A DNA stretch of 64,000 bases from Liquorilactobacillus aquaticus DSM 21051 (GTDB lineage: Bacteria > Bacillota > Bacilli > Lactobacillales > Lactobacillaceae), in contig NZ_AYZD01000017.1 in NCBI RefSeq assembly GCF_001436755.1, forward strand, positions 75,062 to 139,061. Reading direction: 5' to 3'. Positions 18,622 to 28,198 of this stretch are shown here, in pieces. Position 1 is the first letter of the stretch. Each line of letters starts with the position of its first letter. A program made the translations under genes and the position numbers. The notes beneath the pieces were generated by a model. That model searched no databases. It had not been told where the DNA came from and saw nothing but the letters and a program-made list of their open reading frames with translations.

Positions 18622-18650
18622 ATGCCCCGCATTTGCGGGGCATTTTTTTA
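18622..18650 (+). terminator. Riboswitch-controlled attenuator
   Basis: Stem ATGCCCCGCA/TGCGGGGCAT with a TT loop, followed by seven T. It sits between the FMN aptamer and ribD, the usual expression platform position. Confidence 0.88.
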
Positions 18651-18695
18651 TTGTCTAAAGGAGTGTGAGCGGTTATCAAAACACCTGAATTTTTT

Positions 18696-19736
18696 ATGGA
18701 AATGGCGTTGGCGGAGGCTAAGAAAGGACGTTATTTGACATATAACAATCCTATGGTTGGTGCAGTCATAGTAAAAAATAATCGGATCCTTGGCTTAGGG
18801 CATCATCTAGGATTTGGATATGAGCATGCTGAAATCAACGCCTTTAATAATGTTTCTAAACAAAAAAATATTCGAGATGCAACGATGTTTGTCACTTTGG
18901 AACCTTGTTCCCACTTTGGTAAAACACCTCCATGCTGTCGCGAAATTGTAAAAAAAGGTGTGAAAGAAATCTATATCGCCCAGACAGATCCTAACCCGCT
19001 AGTTGCTGGTCGTGGAATTAACTACCTAAAAGAGCATGGGGTTAAGGTTCATGTAGGAGCAAGAGAAGCAACATCCCGAAAGTTAAATGAATTTTACAAT
19101 TATTTCTATCAGAATAAGTTGCCTTTTGTGACTTTAAAAGTTGCCCAAACTTTAGATGGGCGCATCAGCCTAGCACCGTCCCACAGAACGTATCTGACCG
19201 ATGACAAGGTTTTTGAAGATGTTCAAAAACTGCGTGCGGATTATCAAGCAATTATGGTTGGGAGCGGGACGGTGCTTGCGGACGATCCGCTGCTTACGGT
19301 TAGAATTATGAAACTAAAATATTCACCGGTCCGTGTAGTCTTGGATAGGCGTGGTAGAACTACGAGCAAGTTTAGAATCATGAATGATCAGGCGCCCACA
19401 TGGGTATTCACAGAAAATGAAAAAATGGTAGTGCGTTTTGCTGATAGCCCAGTCAAGGTGTTCTTCAAAATTAAATGGACACTCAAAGAGATTATGCAGC
19501 AACTTGCTCAAGAGGGGATACAGTCCCTTTTGGTTGAGGGTGGAGCAGTAATTCAAGATGCTTTTTTAAAGACTACGCTGATGGAGCAATTGATTATCTA
19601 TCAGACTGATCAGTTGGCTGGTGGAAATAGCTTGTCTGCATTTCAATCTGAACGCGATGTTCAAGAACTGATTACTTTAAAGTTGATAGAAACAAAACGA
19701 GTTGGAAATGCGCTAAGGATCTCGTTAAGGAGGTAA
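18696..19736 (+). CDS. ribD: Bifunctional diaminohydroxyphosphoribosylaminopyrimidine deaminase / reductase
   Basis: The N-terminal deaminase domain has the zinc motif HAEINA and later PCSHFGKTPPCC; the reductase domain (from about residue 140) has TLKVAQTLDGRI and VEGGAVIQDAF. It performs the second and third steps of riboflavin synthesis. The start is uncertain. The coordinate given is the first standard ATG, but the good ribosome site AAAGGAG (18658-18663) is about 32 nt before it, and conserved residues (KTPEFF before MEMAL) lie upstream in frame. Between the two, the frame offers only non-standard codons, notably ATC at 18675. Translation from ATC or a mutated start is likely. Confidence 0.93.
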   Translation: MEMALAEAKKGRYLTYNNPMVGAVIVKNNRILGLGHHLGFGYEHAEINAFNNVSKQKNIRDATMFVTLEPCSHFGKTPPCCREIVKKGVKEIYIAQTDPNPLVAGRGINYLKEHGVKVHVGAREATSRKLNEFYNYFYQNKLPFVTLKVAQTLDGRISLAPSHRTYLTDDKVFEDVQKLRADYQAIMVGSGTVLADDPLLTVRIMKLKYSPVRVVLDRRGRTTSKFRIMNDQAPTWVFTENEKMVVRFADSPVKVFFKIKWTLKEIMQQLAQEGIQSLLVEGGAVIQDAFLKTTLMEQLIIYQTDQLAGGNSLSAFQSERDVQELITLKLIETKRVGNALRISLRR

Positions 19737-19739
19737 AAA

Positions 19740-20339
19740 ATGTTTACTGGAATCATTGAAGATATCGGAACTGTGCAGAGCATCAAGCAAAAAAAGGAAA
19801 CGATCCAATTGAATATTACTGCAAATAAAATAGACTTACAGGCTAGTCAAGTGGGTGCCAGTATTGCAGTTAATGGTGTTTGTCTAACGATTACTGCTAA
19901 AAAAGCAAGCAGCTTTACAGCTGATGTTATGCCAGAAACTTTTCGGATTACTAATCTAGCTAAATTGAAAAAAGATGATGCTGTCAATTTAGAAAGAGCG
20001 ATCCCCATAGACGGGCGTTTTAACGGTCATTTTGTATTAGGACATGTGGATCAAACAACGAATATTTTGCGGCGGTATCAAGATCAAACTGCTTTAATAA
20101 TGGTATTCAAAATGCCCTTCAAATTGCAAAAACAAATAGTTACTAAGGGCTCGATTGCAATTGATGGAATCAGCCTAACGATCATTCATGCAGATAAGCG
20201 TGAATTTAAAGTGGGATTGATTCCCCATTCCCAGCAGGAAGCAACATTGGCAGATAAAAGAATCGGTAATGTCGTCAATCTGGAGACGGATGTTCTAGCA
20301 AAATATATTGAAAAACAAATGCAAATAAGCAAATTTTGA
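19740..20339 (+). CDS. ribE: Riboflavin synthase alpha subunit
   Basis: 199 residues, made of two repeated lumazine-binding barrels. It opens with the canonical MFTGIIEDIGTV; the second half begins around GHFVLGHVDQTT and has GSIAIDGISLTI, which mirrors SIAVNGVCLTI in the first half. It dismutates two 6,7-dimethyl-8-ribityllumazine molecules to riboflavin. It starts 3 bp after the ribD stop, with AAGGAGG inside the end of ribD, so translation is coupled. Its stop overlaps the region just before ribBA. Confidence 0.96.
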   Translation: MFTGIIEDIGTVQSIKQKKETIQLNITANKIDLQASQVGASIAVNGVCLTITAKKASSFTADVMPETFRITNLAKLKKDDAVNLERAIPIDGRFNGHFVLGHVDQTTNILRRYQDQTALIMVFKMPFKLQKQIVTKGSIAIDGISLTIIHADKREFKVGLIPHSQQEATLADKRIGNVVNLETDVLAKYIEKQMQISKF

Positions 20340-20353
20340 GTGGGGTGTTAATT

Positions 20354-21556
20354 ATGAATAATAGGCTAGTCAAAAAAGCGATCAGTGATTTAAAAAAAGG
20401 AAAACTAATTTTAGTAGTTGATGATCAAGACCGGGAAGCAGAGGGGGATTTTCTTGGTTTGGCAGAATGTGCGACCAGTGAAACACTGAATATGATGGTC
20501 ACTTATGGACGTGGATTGGTATGTGCACCTATGGCACAGAGCGTGGCCGAACGTTTAAATTTAGATTTGATGACTGCACATAATACCGAAAGTTTTAAAA
20601 CAGCTTTTACTATCAGTGTGGATCACAAAACGACCACTACTGGAATCTCGGCATTTGATAGGGCTAAGACGATCACGTCTTTATGTGATCCTGACTCTAA
20701 GCCAGATGATTTTGAACATCCAGGTCATATTTTCCCGTTGATTGCTGAAAAAGGCGGTGTATTAAAACGTCAAGGTCATACGGAAGCAGCAGTTGACTTG
20801 GCATTTATGGCGGACAGCGAACCAGTTGCCTATATTTGTGAAACACTGAATGCTGATGGGACAATGGCACGGCTGCCGCAATTAAAAGAAATAGCTCAAC
20901 AACTTGATTTGACGTTGATCACTATTCAGGAAATAATTGCTTACCGCTACAGTCTTAATCAGAAGGCAGTTACTGCAATTGATCCTGTAAAGATGCCAAC
21001 GAAAGAAGGTGATTTTTCTTTAACAGGTTACGTTTCGACTACTGATGATCAAACACAGTTATTGCTGGGCAAGGGCGTTTTATCATCTGAGCAGCCCCTG
21101 CTTTTACGGTTGCATTCTGAATGTTTCACTGGTGATATTCTGGGCTCAAAGCGCTGTGATTGCGGTGAACAGCTGCATAAATCTATGCAAAAAATTCAAG
21201 AAGAAGGTCGAGGAGCTGTTTTGTATTTGCGCCAAGAAGGGCGCGGTATCGGACTTCTGAATAAACTTAAAGCCTATAAACTGCAAGAAAACGGTTATGA
21301 TACATACGATGCCAACACCAAGCTTGGTTTTGCACCTGATGAACGAAGTTATGGCATCGCAGCAGCTATTTTATGCGACCAGAAAATTAAAAGGGTCCGT
21401 TTGATGACTAATAATCCAGCAAAGGTTAAGGCACTGACAGAGTATGGCATTGAAGTTGTAGAACAGGTACCGCTCGAAACAGAACCGCAAGCCGAAAATA
21501 TAAAGTATTTGAGAACCAAGAAAGACAAATTTCATCATGCACTGCATCTAATTTAG
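20354..21556 (+). CDS. ribBA: Bifunctional 3,4-dihydroxy-2-butanone-4-phosphate synthase / GTP cyclohydrolase II
   Basis: 400 residues from the ATG at 20354; an in-frame TTG at 20336 lies inside ribE and is not needed. The N-terminal RibB half has [11 protein letters not shown] and the HPGHIFPL region with acid residues that bind magnesium. The RibA half has the zinc cysteines in [17 protein letters not shown] and the catalytic arginine block [12 protein letters not shown]. Both entry reactions of riboflavin synthesis are thus on one chain. GTGGGGTG precedes the start at 6-8 nt. It lies within the FMN-riboswitch operon. Confidence 0.96.
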   Translation: MNNRLVKKAISDLKKGKLILVVDDQDREAEGDFLGLAECATSETLNMMVTYGRGLVCAPMAQSVAERLNLDLMTAHNTESFKTAFTISVDHKTTTTGISAFDRAKTITSLCDPDSKPDDFEHPGHIFPLIAEKGGVLKRQGHTEAAVDLAFMADSEPVAYICETLNADGTMARLPQLKEIAQQLDLTLITIQEIIAYRYSLNQKAVTAIDPVKMPTKEGDFSLTGYVSTTDDQTQLLLGKGVLSSEQPLLLRLHSECFTGDILGSKRCDCGEQLHKSMQKIQEEGRGAVLYLRQEGRGIGLLNKLKAYKLQENGYDTYDANTKLGFAPDERSYGIAAAILCDQKIKRVRLMTNNPAKVKALTEYGIEVVEQVPLETEPQAENIKYLRTKKDKFHHALHLI

Positions 21557-21572
21557 AAAGGAAATTAATATT

Positions 21573-22037
21573 ATGACAACATATGTTGGGAATTTAACCA
21601 TTAAGAAAGCAAAAGTAGCAATCGTTGTGGCACGTTTCAATGAATTAGTAACAAATAAATTATTAGGCGGCGCATTAGATGCTTTAACGCGGCACGGTGT
21701 TTCTAGGGAGGATGTTGATGTAGTTTGGGTCCCAGGAGCCTTTGAAATTCCAGCTATTGTTAAGCTGCTTGATGAGTCAAAAAAATATGATGGAATTATA
21801 ACCTTAGGCGCTGTTGTTCGTGGTGAGACCAGTCACTATGATTATGTCTGCAATGAGGTGTCAAAAGGAATTGGAACGTTGGCGCTGAATGGGAAAACAC
21901 CGCTTGTTTTTGGTGTTTTGACGACCGAGACAATTGAACAGGCTTTACAGCGTGCTGGTGGGAAAGCTGGTAATAAGGGAAGCGAGGTCGCTAATGATAT
22001 TCTGGAATTGATAAATCTCAGGAAAGAATTAAGCTAA
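21573..22037 (+). CDS. ribH: 6,7-dimethyl-8-ribityllumazine synthase
   Basis: 154 residues, the normal length. Family motifs are clear: [24 protein letters not shown], and [18 protein letters not shown] with the catalytic histidine, then [13 protein letters not shown]. It condenses the ribitylamino-uracil with dihydroxybutanone phosphate, supplying RibE. It is the last gene of the rib operon, 16 bp after ribBA with AAAGGAA upstream. The operon has no ribT and no riboflavin transporter gene. Confidence 0.96.
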   Translation: MTTYVGNLTIKKAKVAIVVARFNELVTNKLLGGALDALTRHGVSREDVDVVWVPGAFEIPAIVKLLDESKKYDGIITLGAVVRGETSHYDYVCNEVSKGIGTLALNGKTPLVFGVLTTETIEQALQRAGGKAGNKGSEVANDILELINLRKELS

Positions 22038-22053
22038 TATTTATGTTAGTGTT

Positions 22054-22087
22054 AAGTTTTTCCAGCATTGTTTGGTGTGAAAAACTT
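22054..22087 (+). repeat. Hairpin after ribH
   Basis: A perfect 9-bp inverted repeat AAGTTTTTC/GAAAAACTT with a 16-nt loop lies 16 bp after the ribH stop. There is no T-run after it, so termination is only possible, not clear. A second 9-bp inverted repeat, AATATCTGG/CCAGATATT, lies at 22276-22299, just before the ABC transporter gene. Confidence 0.4.
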
Positions 22088-22347
22088 GCTAGCAGAAGAT
22101 ATTAGATATATTCTAAAGAATATGTCATTTTAAATGGGAGAAACATCATCTCTAAGCCGACTATGTCTAAATTAATTGATAAAAAAGCAAAGAGGTAATC
22201 CCTAAAAGTTGCAACATGTAATGGAATTGCAGTTGAGACGCAGCCTTTCAGCAACGAAATGATATGAGAAGCAGCAATATCTGGCAACTACCAGATATTT
22301 AACTATTGTATTTGATGGCGCTCAGTATAGAGGGAAGAAGGTTAATA

Positions 22348-24330
22348 ATGGCATTTTTGGAATTAAAGAATATTCATAAGTCATATTTTTTAGGTAAAGA
22401 AGAATTTCCAGTTTTAAATGGGATCAATCTTAGTTTTGACAAAGGTGAATTTGTTTCTATCTTGGGAGAATCAGGTGGAGGTAAATCGACTTTGATGAAT
22501 ATTATCGGAGGCTTAGATCGGGATTTTGAAGGAGCTGTCGCAGTCGATGGAGAAGTTCTTGATCATAAGCAGGAAAAAAGACTGGATCTTTACCGTCGAA
22601 AAACGATCGGTTATATTTTTCAAAGTTTTAATTTGATCAACTACCAAAGTAATTTGGAAAATGTTATGACAAGTTTGAATATGACAGCCTTATCAGGTGC
22701 GGAACGTAAGCAGCGTGCGATTGAGTTGCTAGCTCGGGTAGGCCTGAAGGAGCATATGGATAAGTATCCTAACCAATTATCTGGGGGACAGAAACAGCGT
22801 GTAGCGATTGCACGTGCACTCGCATCGTCACCAGATGTCATCATTGCAGATGAACCTACGGGAGCATTGGATTCTGTTAATACTAAAGAAGTTCTGGAAA
22901 TTCTTGAAAGTATTGCAAAAGATGGGAAATTAGTAATCGTTGTGACTCATTCACAAGAAGTCGCTGATTATGGTACACGAATCTTGCATATGTCAGACGG
23001 AAAAATCGATGAAGAAAAAACACTGAAAGACAAGTTTTCAAATGAACAGAGAACGGATGAGATCCTCTCTAAGCCACTAGCTGCAAGTACTATTTGGAAT
23101 ATGGCTTTTGATCATGTTCGTTTCAATAAATTGCGTAATTTTCTGATCACGCTGGGATCTGCAATTGGAGTTTTCTCTGTGATTCTTTTTCTGGGTTTAG
23201 GTAATGGAATAAAGGGTTATATCAATGATCAGGTCAATCAACTAGCCAATCCAAAATATCCAACAGTAATGAAAAATGTGACAACTGACAGTAAGGCCTC
23301 CAATACTGAACGAGTGCAGGAAACAACGCAAAAAATGGCGACCGATTATAAGTCAACAACTTTATCTGACAAAGCCTTAGAAAAAATTAACAATGTTGCT
23401 CATGTAAAAAGAGTTATAAAAGGTTATCAATTCAGCAATGCTTCGTTTACACATGGGAAAACCAGTGTTCAAGGGGCGCAGCTACAAACCTGGACTCCAG
23501 CAATTTCAGAAAAGACAATTAAAGCTGGACATAAGCCGGGCGAAAATGAAGTGCTGATCGACAAAACCTTTGCTAAAAAAATTGATAGCAATTGGAAATC
23601 AGTTATTGGTAAAAAAGTGACACTTAATTTTATGGCATTCAATGACAATAATACACCTGTTCAAGTTACCAAAACTTTGAAGATATCTGGGGTTGCTGAC
23701 GGCGGTCAAGCGGGCGCACTGTTCAGCACTGATTATCAGACTGCAAAAGAAAGTTTGGCTAAGGCAGGAGCTATAACAGAAGCTAACACAGCATCGATTG
23801 CGGTGGATAAAGCAGAGAATGTTAAGGCTGCTGTCCAAAAAGTTAATTCGATAAAAATAGATGGAAAACGGGCCTTCATCGGAGTTTCAATAGGGGATGT
23901 ATTGGATACAATTAATACGATCACAAGCCTGGCTTCATATGTGTTAGCTGCTATCGCTGGTATTTCACTGATTGTGTCAGCGATTATGATTATCGTTACA
24001 ACTTACATGTCTGTTTCTGAACGGACGAAAGAAATCGGGGTGTTGCGTGCACTAGGGGCACGTTCAAAAGATATTCGCAAGCTATTTACAAGTGAGAGCC
24101 TAATGATTGGCATGATCTCGGCTATAGCAGGTCTAGCAGCTGCGTATGGTGGACAATTTTTAATGAATACGGCGCTTCATGGCCTAATTAAGTATAATAT
24201 CGTACAGATCTCATTTGGAAATGTTCTTTTTGCGATTGTTATTAGTTTGGTTATTGCATTAGTGGCCAGCTTTGTACCATCTAGAAAAGCTGCAAAACTA
24301 AATACGATCGATGCTTTAGCGGCTGATTAA
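22348..24330 (+). CDS. MacB-type ABC transporter, ATPase fused to FtsX-like permease
   Basis: About 660 residues from ATG 22348, which follows GAAGAAGG; an open frame from 22306 lacks a good ribosome site. The ATPase (about 1-230) has Walker A GESGGGKSTL, the signature [15 protein letters not shown], Walker B VIIADEPTGALDS and a switch histidine. After a linker come one membrane helix near residue 270, an extracellular MacB_PCD region of about 230 residues, then three more helices ending with the FtsX-type SERTKEIGVLRALGA motif. Such proteins act as mechanotransmitters exporting peptides or lipoproteins or resisting antimicrobial peptides. No partner gene is adjacent; the 9-bp palindrome at 22276-22299 may be its operator. 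Confidence 0.88.
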   Translation: MAFLELKNIHKSYFLGKEEFPVLNGINLSFDKGEFVSILGESGGGKSTLMNIIGGLDRDFEGAVAVDGEVLDHKQEKRLDLYRRKTIGYIFQSFNLINYQSNLENVMTSLNMTALSGAERKQRAIELLARVGLKEHMDKYPNQLSGGQKQRVAIARALASSPDVIIADEPTGALDSVNTKEVLEILESIAKDGKLVIVVTHSQEVADYGTRILHMSDGKIDEEKTLKDKFSNEQRTDEILSKPLAASTIWNMAFDHVRFNKLRNFLITLGSAIGVFSVILFLGLGNGIKGYINDQVNQLANPKYPTVMKNVTTDSKASNTERVQETTQKMATDYKSTTLSDKALEKINNVAHVKRVIKGYQFSNASFTHGKTSVQGAQLQTWTPAISEKTIKAGHKPGENEVLIDKTFAKKIDSNWKSVIGKKVTLNFMAFNDNNTPVQVTKTLKISGVADGGQAGALFSTDYQTAKESLAKAGAITEANTASIAVDKAENVKAAVQKVNSIKIDGKRAFIGVSIGDVLDTINTITSLASYVLAAIAGISLIVSAIMIIVTTYMSVSERTKEIGVLRALGARSKDIRKLFTSESLMIGMISAIAGLAAAYGGQFLMNTALHGLIKYNIVQISFGNVLFAIVISLVIALVASFVPSRKAAKLNTIDALAAD

Positions 24331-24394
24331 AAAACATGCGTATTTTACCATTAGAAAAACTAATTGAATAAATCCTTTTTTGTAACTATGTATT

Positions 24395-24438
24395 ATCCCA
24401 CGAATGGAGTTTGTTTTCTTCATTCGTGGGATTTTTTC
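24395..24438 (+). terminator. Terminator of the MacB-type gene
   Basis: 12-bp perfect stem ATCCCACGAATG/CATTCGTGGGAT followed by TTTTT on the + strand, 65 bp after the stop codon. Confidence 0.92.
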
Positions 24439-24834
24439 ATGCGCTAATTATTACAGCCAATGTTAACTTTGCTGCTCAATAGACCGATTTAAGAAGGAGG
24501 CGGAGAAAACGTAGCTAACCATGAAAAAATTCTGGCTGAATATTTTAGAAGTAAATTCGAGAATTAGAAAAGCAAGAGATTATATGTAATTATAGATCAA
24601 CTGGGTTTCCGGCAAGCACACTATCATAATAAACTAAGCACTATTTTTTAGGATAAAACTAGTGTAGAGTTACAATATAACTGAAATAGGTAGCGCTTTA
24701 CTTTCATTGAAGTGATTGTAGCAAGATTTTTTCGAAGGCAGATAAGAAAGCTAGTTTTTACTCTGAGCTTATCAATTAAGAAAGATGGAACCGTATTAAG
24801 AATAAAAACGAGGGATAAGGAGGGAAACAAAAAC
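24439..24834. other. Intergenic leader region before the EAL gene
   Basis: About 400 bp with no supported gene. An AAGGAGGCGGAG sequence near 24495 is followed only by a 22-codon frame (24520-24588) whose start is too far from it; I do not call it. Promoter elements for the EAL gene are not obvious. Confidence 0.4.
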
Positions 24835-25575
24835 ATGATTGAAAAAATAATAACAAATGAGCATAGATTAATTGAAGGTTTTTATTTGGTTTTCCAGCCG
24901 ATCTTCAAAGTATATCCATCGGGTTCCTCCCAAGTTGCAGACTACGAAATTCTGTTGCGTGCAGCGGACCATCGCTTTCCGAAAGATAGATTTCGGGATA
25001 TCATTAAAAACGAGGAACAGAACGGTATTTTTCTAGACTGGTTTGCTGAACGAGTAACTCAATTGATGGGACGTTTTCCACAAAAGAGATTTGATATAAA
25101 TATCGAACCGCAACAATTGTTCTATCAAAATACATGGGATTTTTTGACTTATCTAAGTTCTTACAGCACTCAACTTACTATCGAAATTACGGAAAGAACA
25201 CCTTCTTATTTTGACTACCCTTCTAAAAATGCTATAATTCTAGGAGGCTCTTTGAGCAAGATCAAGGGTCTAGGCTATAAGGTCGCTTTGGATGATATAG
25301 GGAGCGGTCAAAATAGCTTAGGTGAGGTTGTTAAAAATCATCAAAATATACATCGCCTTAAGTTTTCGATGGTTTGTTTCAAGAATGTTAAGAATCAAAT
25401 CGAGCTTAATTTTTTGAAATCTTGGATCAAACTATCAAAGGCATATCAATTGGAAATTGTCGTTGAAGGTATCGAAACAAAGGAAATGTCAGCCAGCCTT
25501 GTGGATGATCAATGCTATTGTTTGCAACAAGGATTCTACTGGCAGTTGCCGGAAGGAATAGATAGTTTGAATTAG
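24835..25575 (+). CDS. EAL-domain protein, probable c-di-GMP phosphodiesterase
   Basis: 246 residues from ATG 24835, which follows AAGGAGGG; the frame is open further upstream but without a ribosome site. The protein is a stand-alone EAL domain. Catalytic residues can be followed: the signature is EIL (38-40) rather than EAL, then Asn89, Glu117 in TIEITE, the Asp pair 153-154 in ALDDIGSG, Lys176, Glu211 in VVEGIET and Gln231/232. All metal and base ligands are kept, so hydrolysis of c-di-GMP to pGpG is likely. It is followed 8 bp later by a GGDEF gene. Together they form a c-di-GMP turnover pair, which few lactobacilli possess. Confidence 0.87.
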   Translation: MIEKIITNEHRLIEGFYLVFQPIFKVYPSGSSQVADYEILLRAADHRFPKDRFRDIIKNEEQNGIFLDWFAERVTQLMGRFPQKRFDINIEPQQLFYQNTWDFLTYLSSYSTQLTIEITERTPSYFDYPSKNAIILGGSLSKIKGLGYKVALDDIGSGQNSLGEVVKNHQNIHRLKFSMVCFKNVKNQIELNFLKSWIKLSKAYQLEIVVEGIETKEMSASLVDDQCYCLQQGFYWQLPEGIDSLN

Positions 25576-25583
25576 AAAAAGCT

Positions 25584-26699
25584 GTGGGTGTAGTGGATAA
25601 GTTTATTTTTTTAGTTTTAATAATGCCGATTATGCTGGTTAGTCTCTTGTTTGCTAAGTATGTTTTTTACGCTAAAATTTTCAATAAGCTTAGTCGGCCA
25701 GTTTTTCTCATCATGGTTGTTTTGTTGTTTATTACACATCAGTATTTTATTGTTTCTTTTGCAATGAATAATGTTGGTTTTGTCTGCTATCAATATGTTC
25801 TAGCGATAGCAGCTTATTATATAGATAAGAAGTATGGGACAGCATTAATGTTCCTCTCTGCATTTACGGTGAATGTTTATTTGGCAGTCAATAGTAGTAC
25901 TAATCTATCACGTCTGCTTATCGCAATGATAATTTCGCTAGGTGTATTATTGACAGCTAGTATTATTGAAAAAGTGTCAACCAAACATATTCTCGTGGGA
26001 TTCTCTTTTACAAATATTTTAATCAACGCGTTTATTCCCTGGCTCTTTGGAAACTTGTATCCGGAGAGACCATATTCAATTATTGACATGTGCTTAGTTA
26101 TTATGGGGAGTTGCTTGATAGATGTTCTTATTGGTTTATATACACGGAGTGTTGAAGCTGAACAGAAAAAGCTGGCCAGTATTGAACGAAGAGAGTCGCA
26201 TGATAAACTGACGGGTTTGTATAACTATAATGCATACAGCAGGTTTATTGAGAAAATAAACTTTGATCCTCGTGGGGATTGGCTTACCGTAATGATTGAC
26301 TTGGACTATTTTAAAAGTGTTAATGATACTTATGGACACTTAGATGGAAATAGAGCTTTAAAGTTTTTTGCGCAGGGTCTGGAGAATTTTGTTGACCAAA
26401 ATATTGGGGGAGAGTCCAGTTTATTTCGTTTCGGGGGAGAAGAATTCTGCCTGCTTGTCAAGGATTATCCAGCTGAAAAATGTTTTGAAAAAATGGATAA
26501 ATTTCAAGAATTGTTGCAGGCAGAACCATTCTTTACCAAGAATGGTCAGAAACTAAGGCTTTCATTTTCTGCCGGACTGGCCTCCACTGAAGATAGTGAG
26601 CAAGATGTTCTTCTGATGGTTAGAAACGCGGATGCTGCGTTGTATATAGCTAAAAGGAGCGGTAAGGGAAGAACTGTATGCCCAAGTTGCCATTTCTGA
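25584..26699 (+). CDS. Membrane-anchored GGDEF diguanylate cyclase
   Basis: 371 residues. The first 190 residues contain about six hydrophobic helices without a recognisable ligand domain. The GGDEF domain follows: DKLTGLYNYNAY, Asp239 in MIDLDYFKSVNDTYGH, and the active site FRFGGEEF at 284-288, a functional GGEEF variant. No RxxD inhibition site is present five residues before it, so product inhibition is unlikely. The start is a GTG at 25584 with a weak ribosome site; translation is probably coupled to the EAL gene 8 bp upstream. The pair would set c-di-GMP levels, controlling exopolysaccharide or motility. Confidence 0.88.
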   Translation: MGVVDKFIFLVLIMPIMLVSLLFAKYVFYAKIFNKLSRPVFLIMVVLLFITHQYFIVSFAMNNVGFVCYQYVLAIAAYYIDKKYGTALMFLSAFTVNVYLAVNSSTNLSRLLIAMIISLGVLLTASIIEKVSTKHILVGFSFTNILINAFIPWLFGNLYPERPYSIIDMCLVIMGSCLIDVLIGLYTRSVEAEQKKLASIERRESHDKLTGLYNYNAYSRFIEKINFDPRGDWLTVMIDLDYFKSVNDTYGHLDGNRALKFFAQGLENFVDQNIGGESSLFRFGGEEFCLLVKDYPAEKCFEKMDKFQELLQAEPFFTKNGQKLRLSFSAGLASTEDSEQDVLLMVRNADAALYIAKRSGKGRTVCPSCHF

Positions 26700-26804
26700 T
26701 TTTATGAAATCGCTAGTTTGTAGTATATACGATCATAATAGATTTACTTAGCTTAGATTATTGCGAACAGTTAACGTTGTGTTTTGATCATAGAAATAGT
26801 GGGT

Positions 26805-26843
26805 AGCGATCTTATTCCGTTTAGGAAGAAGGTCGCTTTTTTT
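26805..26843 (+). terminator. Terminator after the EAL-GGDEF pair
   Basis: Stem AGCGATCTT/AAGGTCGCT (one G-U pair) followed by seven T, about 105 bp after the GGDEF stop codon. Confidence 0.88.
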
Positions 26844-27206
26844 AGATAACAGTAATAGTTTACGCTAATGTTTTAAGACAAAAGATAGCTGGGATGCAAA
26901 AAGTTTCACATGAAACAGTTTAGAAAGTGCGGAACGGAAGAAGTACATAGGACTTTTTTGCATCGCGGCGACTTTAGTATTGCATTATGTTAAGAAATGC
27001 TTTTTAAATTTTTTTTAGATTAAAATTAGAGTGCCTTTTCTAAAAAACGAGACAGGTTTATACTTTTGTATAGGATCTACGATTGAAACTGATAGAAGGG
27101 ATTAGTAATGGTCTTTTTAAATACCCATTTTTAAATTTTGGTTAACAAAAATTTAAGCAGGAGCGTTTAATGAAACCAGAATAAAAAACAAAAACGGGGT
27201 GGTGTT
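26844..27206. other. Intergenic region before the DUF915 gene
   Basis: About 360 bp, AT-rich. No supported reading frame, repeat or hairpin that I can defend. Confidence 0.4.
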
Positions 27207-28073
27207 TTGAAAATTAAATTAACGAAAAAAATGATTTTGAGTATTGTAATAATAGTAGTTGCTTTGTGCATAGGAGGATATGCAGGCTTTAAATACCTAT
27301 ACCCTAGAAGTAACAATAGGCCAAAAAGTGTTCCAACGCTTTACTTGCATGGATGGGGTGCGTCTGGGCGGTCGACGAATAGTATGATTTCATATGCAGA
27401 AAAACACGAGCATGCTAAGAAGGTTCTGACAGCGGTTGTTTCAAAAAAAGGTAATGTGAAGCTTTTTGGAAAGTGGAGGCAAAGAGAGAAAAAACCGCTA
27501 GTCCAGATTGTCTTTAGAGGTAATAAAGTGAATAATTACGAAACCACTAGCAAGTGGCTTAAAAATTTAGTGGTGCTTTTGAAGGAACGTTTTCAGATAA
27601 AGAGTTTTAATGTCGTGGCTCATTCAATGGGAAATTTGACACTTGTGTACTATGAGTTGAATTATGGTAAGAATAAAGAGTTACCCCAACTTAGAAAAGA
27701 AGTTGATATTGCAGGACATTTTAATGGAATTATCGGAATCGATGACAAAGCTAATCGAAATAAGCTTCTGAAAAACGGAAAACCAGAATTTTTAAATAAA
27801 TACTATCGGTATTTGCTGGCTCATCGAGAAAATTTTCCAAAAAATCAGGTTGACGTTTTGAATATCTTTGGGAATTTAGAAAACGGAAGCAACTCTGATG
27901 GTGATGTTACTCGAGTATCGGCAAGATCACTTAAGTATTTATTGCGTGGTCGATATAAGACCTATCAGGAAATTGAGATTAGAGGACCACATGCTCAGCA
28001 TAGTAAGTTGCATGAAAATAATCAGGTAAATAAAATAGTTGGAGATTTTCTTTGGGGTCAAGAAAAGTCTTGA
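27207..28073 (+). CDS. DUF915 alpha/beta hydrolase, membrane-anchored
   Basis: 288 residues with an N-terminal signal anchor (about 10-31). The hydrolase fold follows: TLYLHGWGASG near residue 52, the nucleophile elbow VVAHSMGN, an acidic residue in NSDGDVTR, and a histidine in HSKLHENN, giving a plausible Ser-Asp-His triad. This matches the DUF915 family common in lactobacilli, of cell-surface or secreted hydrolases with unknown substrates. The start is TTG at 27207, supported by GGGGTGGTG just upstream. It is monocistronic with a strong terminator about 80 bp downstream. Confidence 0.83.
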   Translation: MKIKLTKKMILSIVIIVVALCIGGYAGFKYLYPRSNNRPKSVPTLYLHGWGASGRSTNSMISYAEKHEHAKKVLTAVVSKKGNVKLFGKWRQREKKPLVQIVFRGNKVNNYETTSKWLKNLVVLLKERFQIKSFNVVAHSMGNLTLVYYELNYGKNKELPQLRKEVDIAGHFNGIIGIDDKANRNKLLKNGKPEFLNKYYRYLLAHRENFPKNQVDVLNIFGNLENGSNSDGDVTRVSARSLKYLLRGRYKTYQEIEIRGPHAQHSKLHENNQVNKIVGDFLWGQEKS

Positions 28074-28151
28074 TTTTAAAACAAAAGTAGTTTAAACCGG
28101 AAGTAAAGTAAGAGTATAGTTCTTGGAATGGGTTATTTATTGTAGGATAAA

Positions 28152-28198
28152 AAAACAGGGCTAGACCAAAACCGCGAGTTTTGGTCTAGCCCTGTTTT
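28152..28198. terminator. Strong bidirectional terminator
   Basis: A 20-21-bp near-perfect stem, AAAACAGGGCTAGACC paired with GGTCTAGCCCTGTTTT and closed by AAAAC/GTTTT round a CGCGA loop. A and T runs on both flanks make it work in either direction. Confidence 0.93.

Noticed and set aside
24520-24588. 22-codon ORF before the EAL gene
   Set aside because: The AAGGAGG upstream is about 20 nt from its ATG, and the product resembles nothing.
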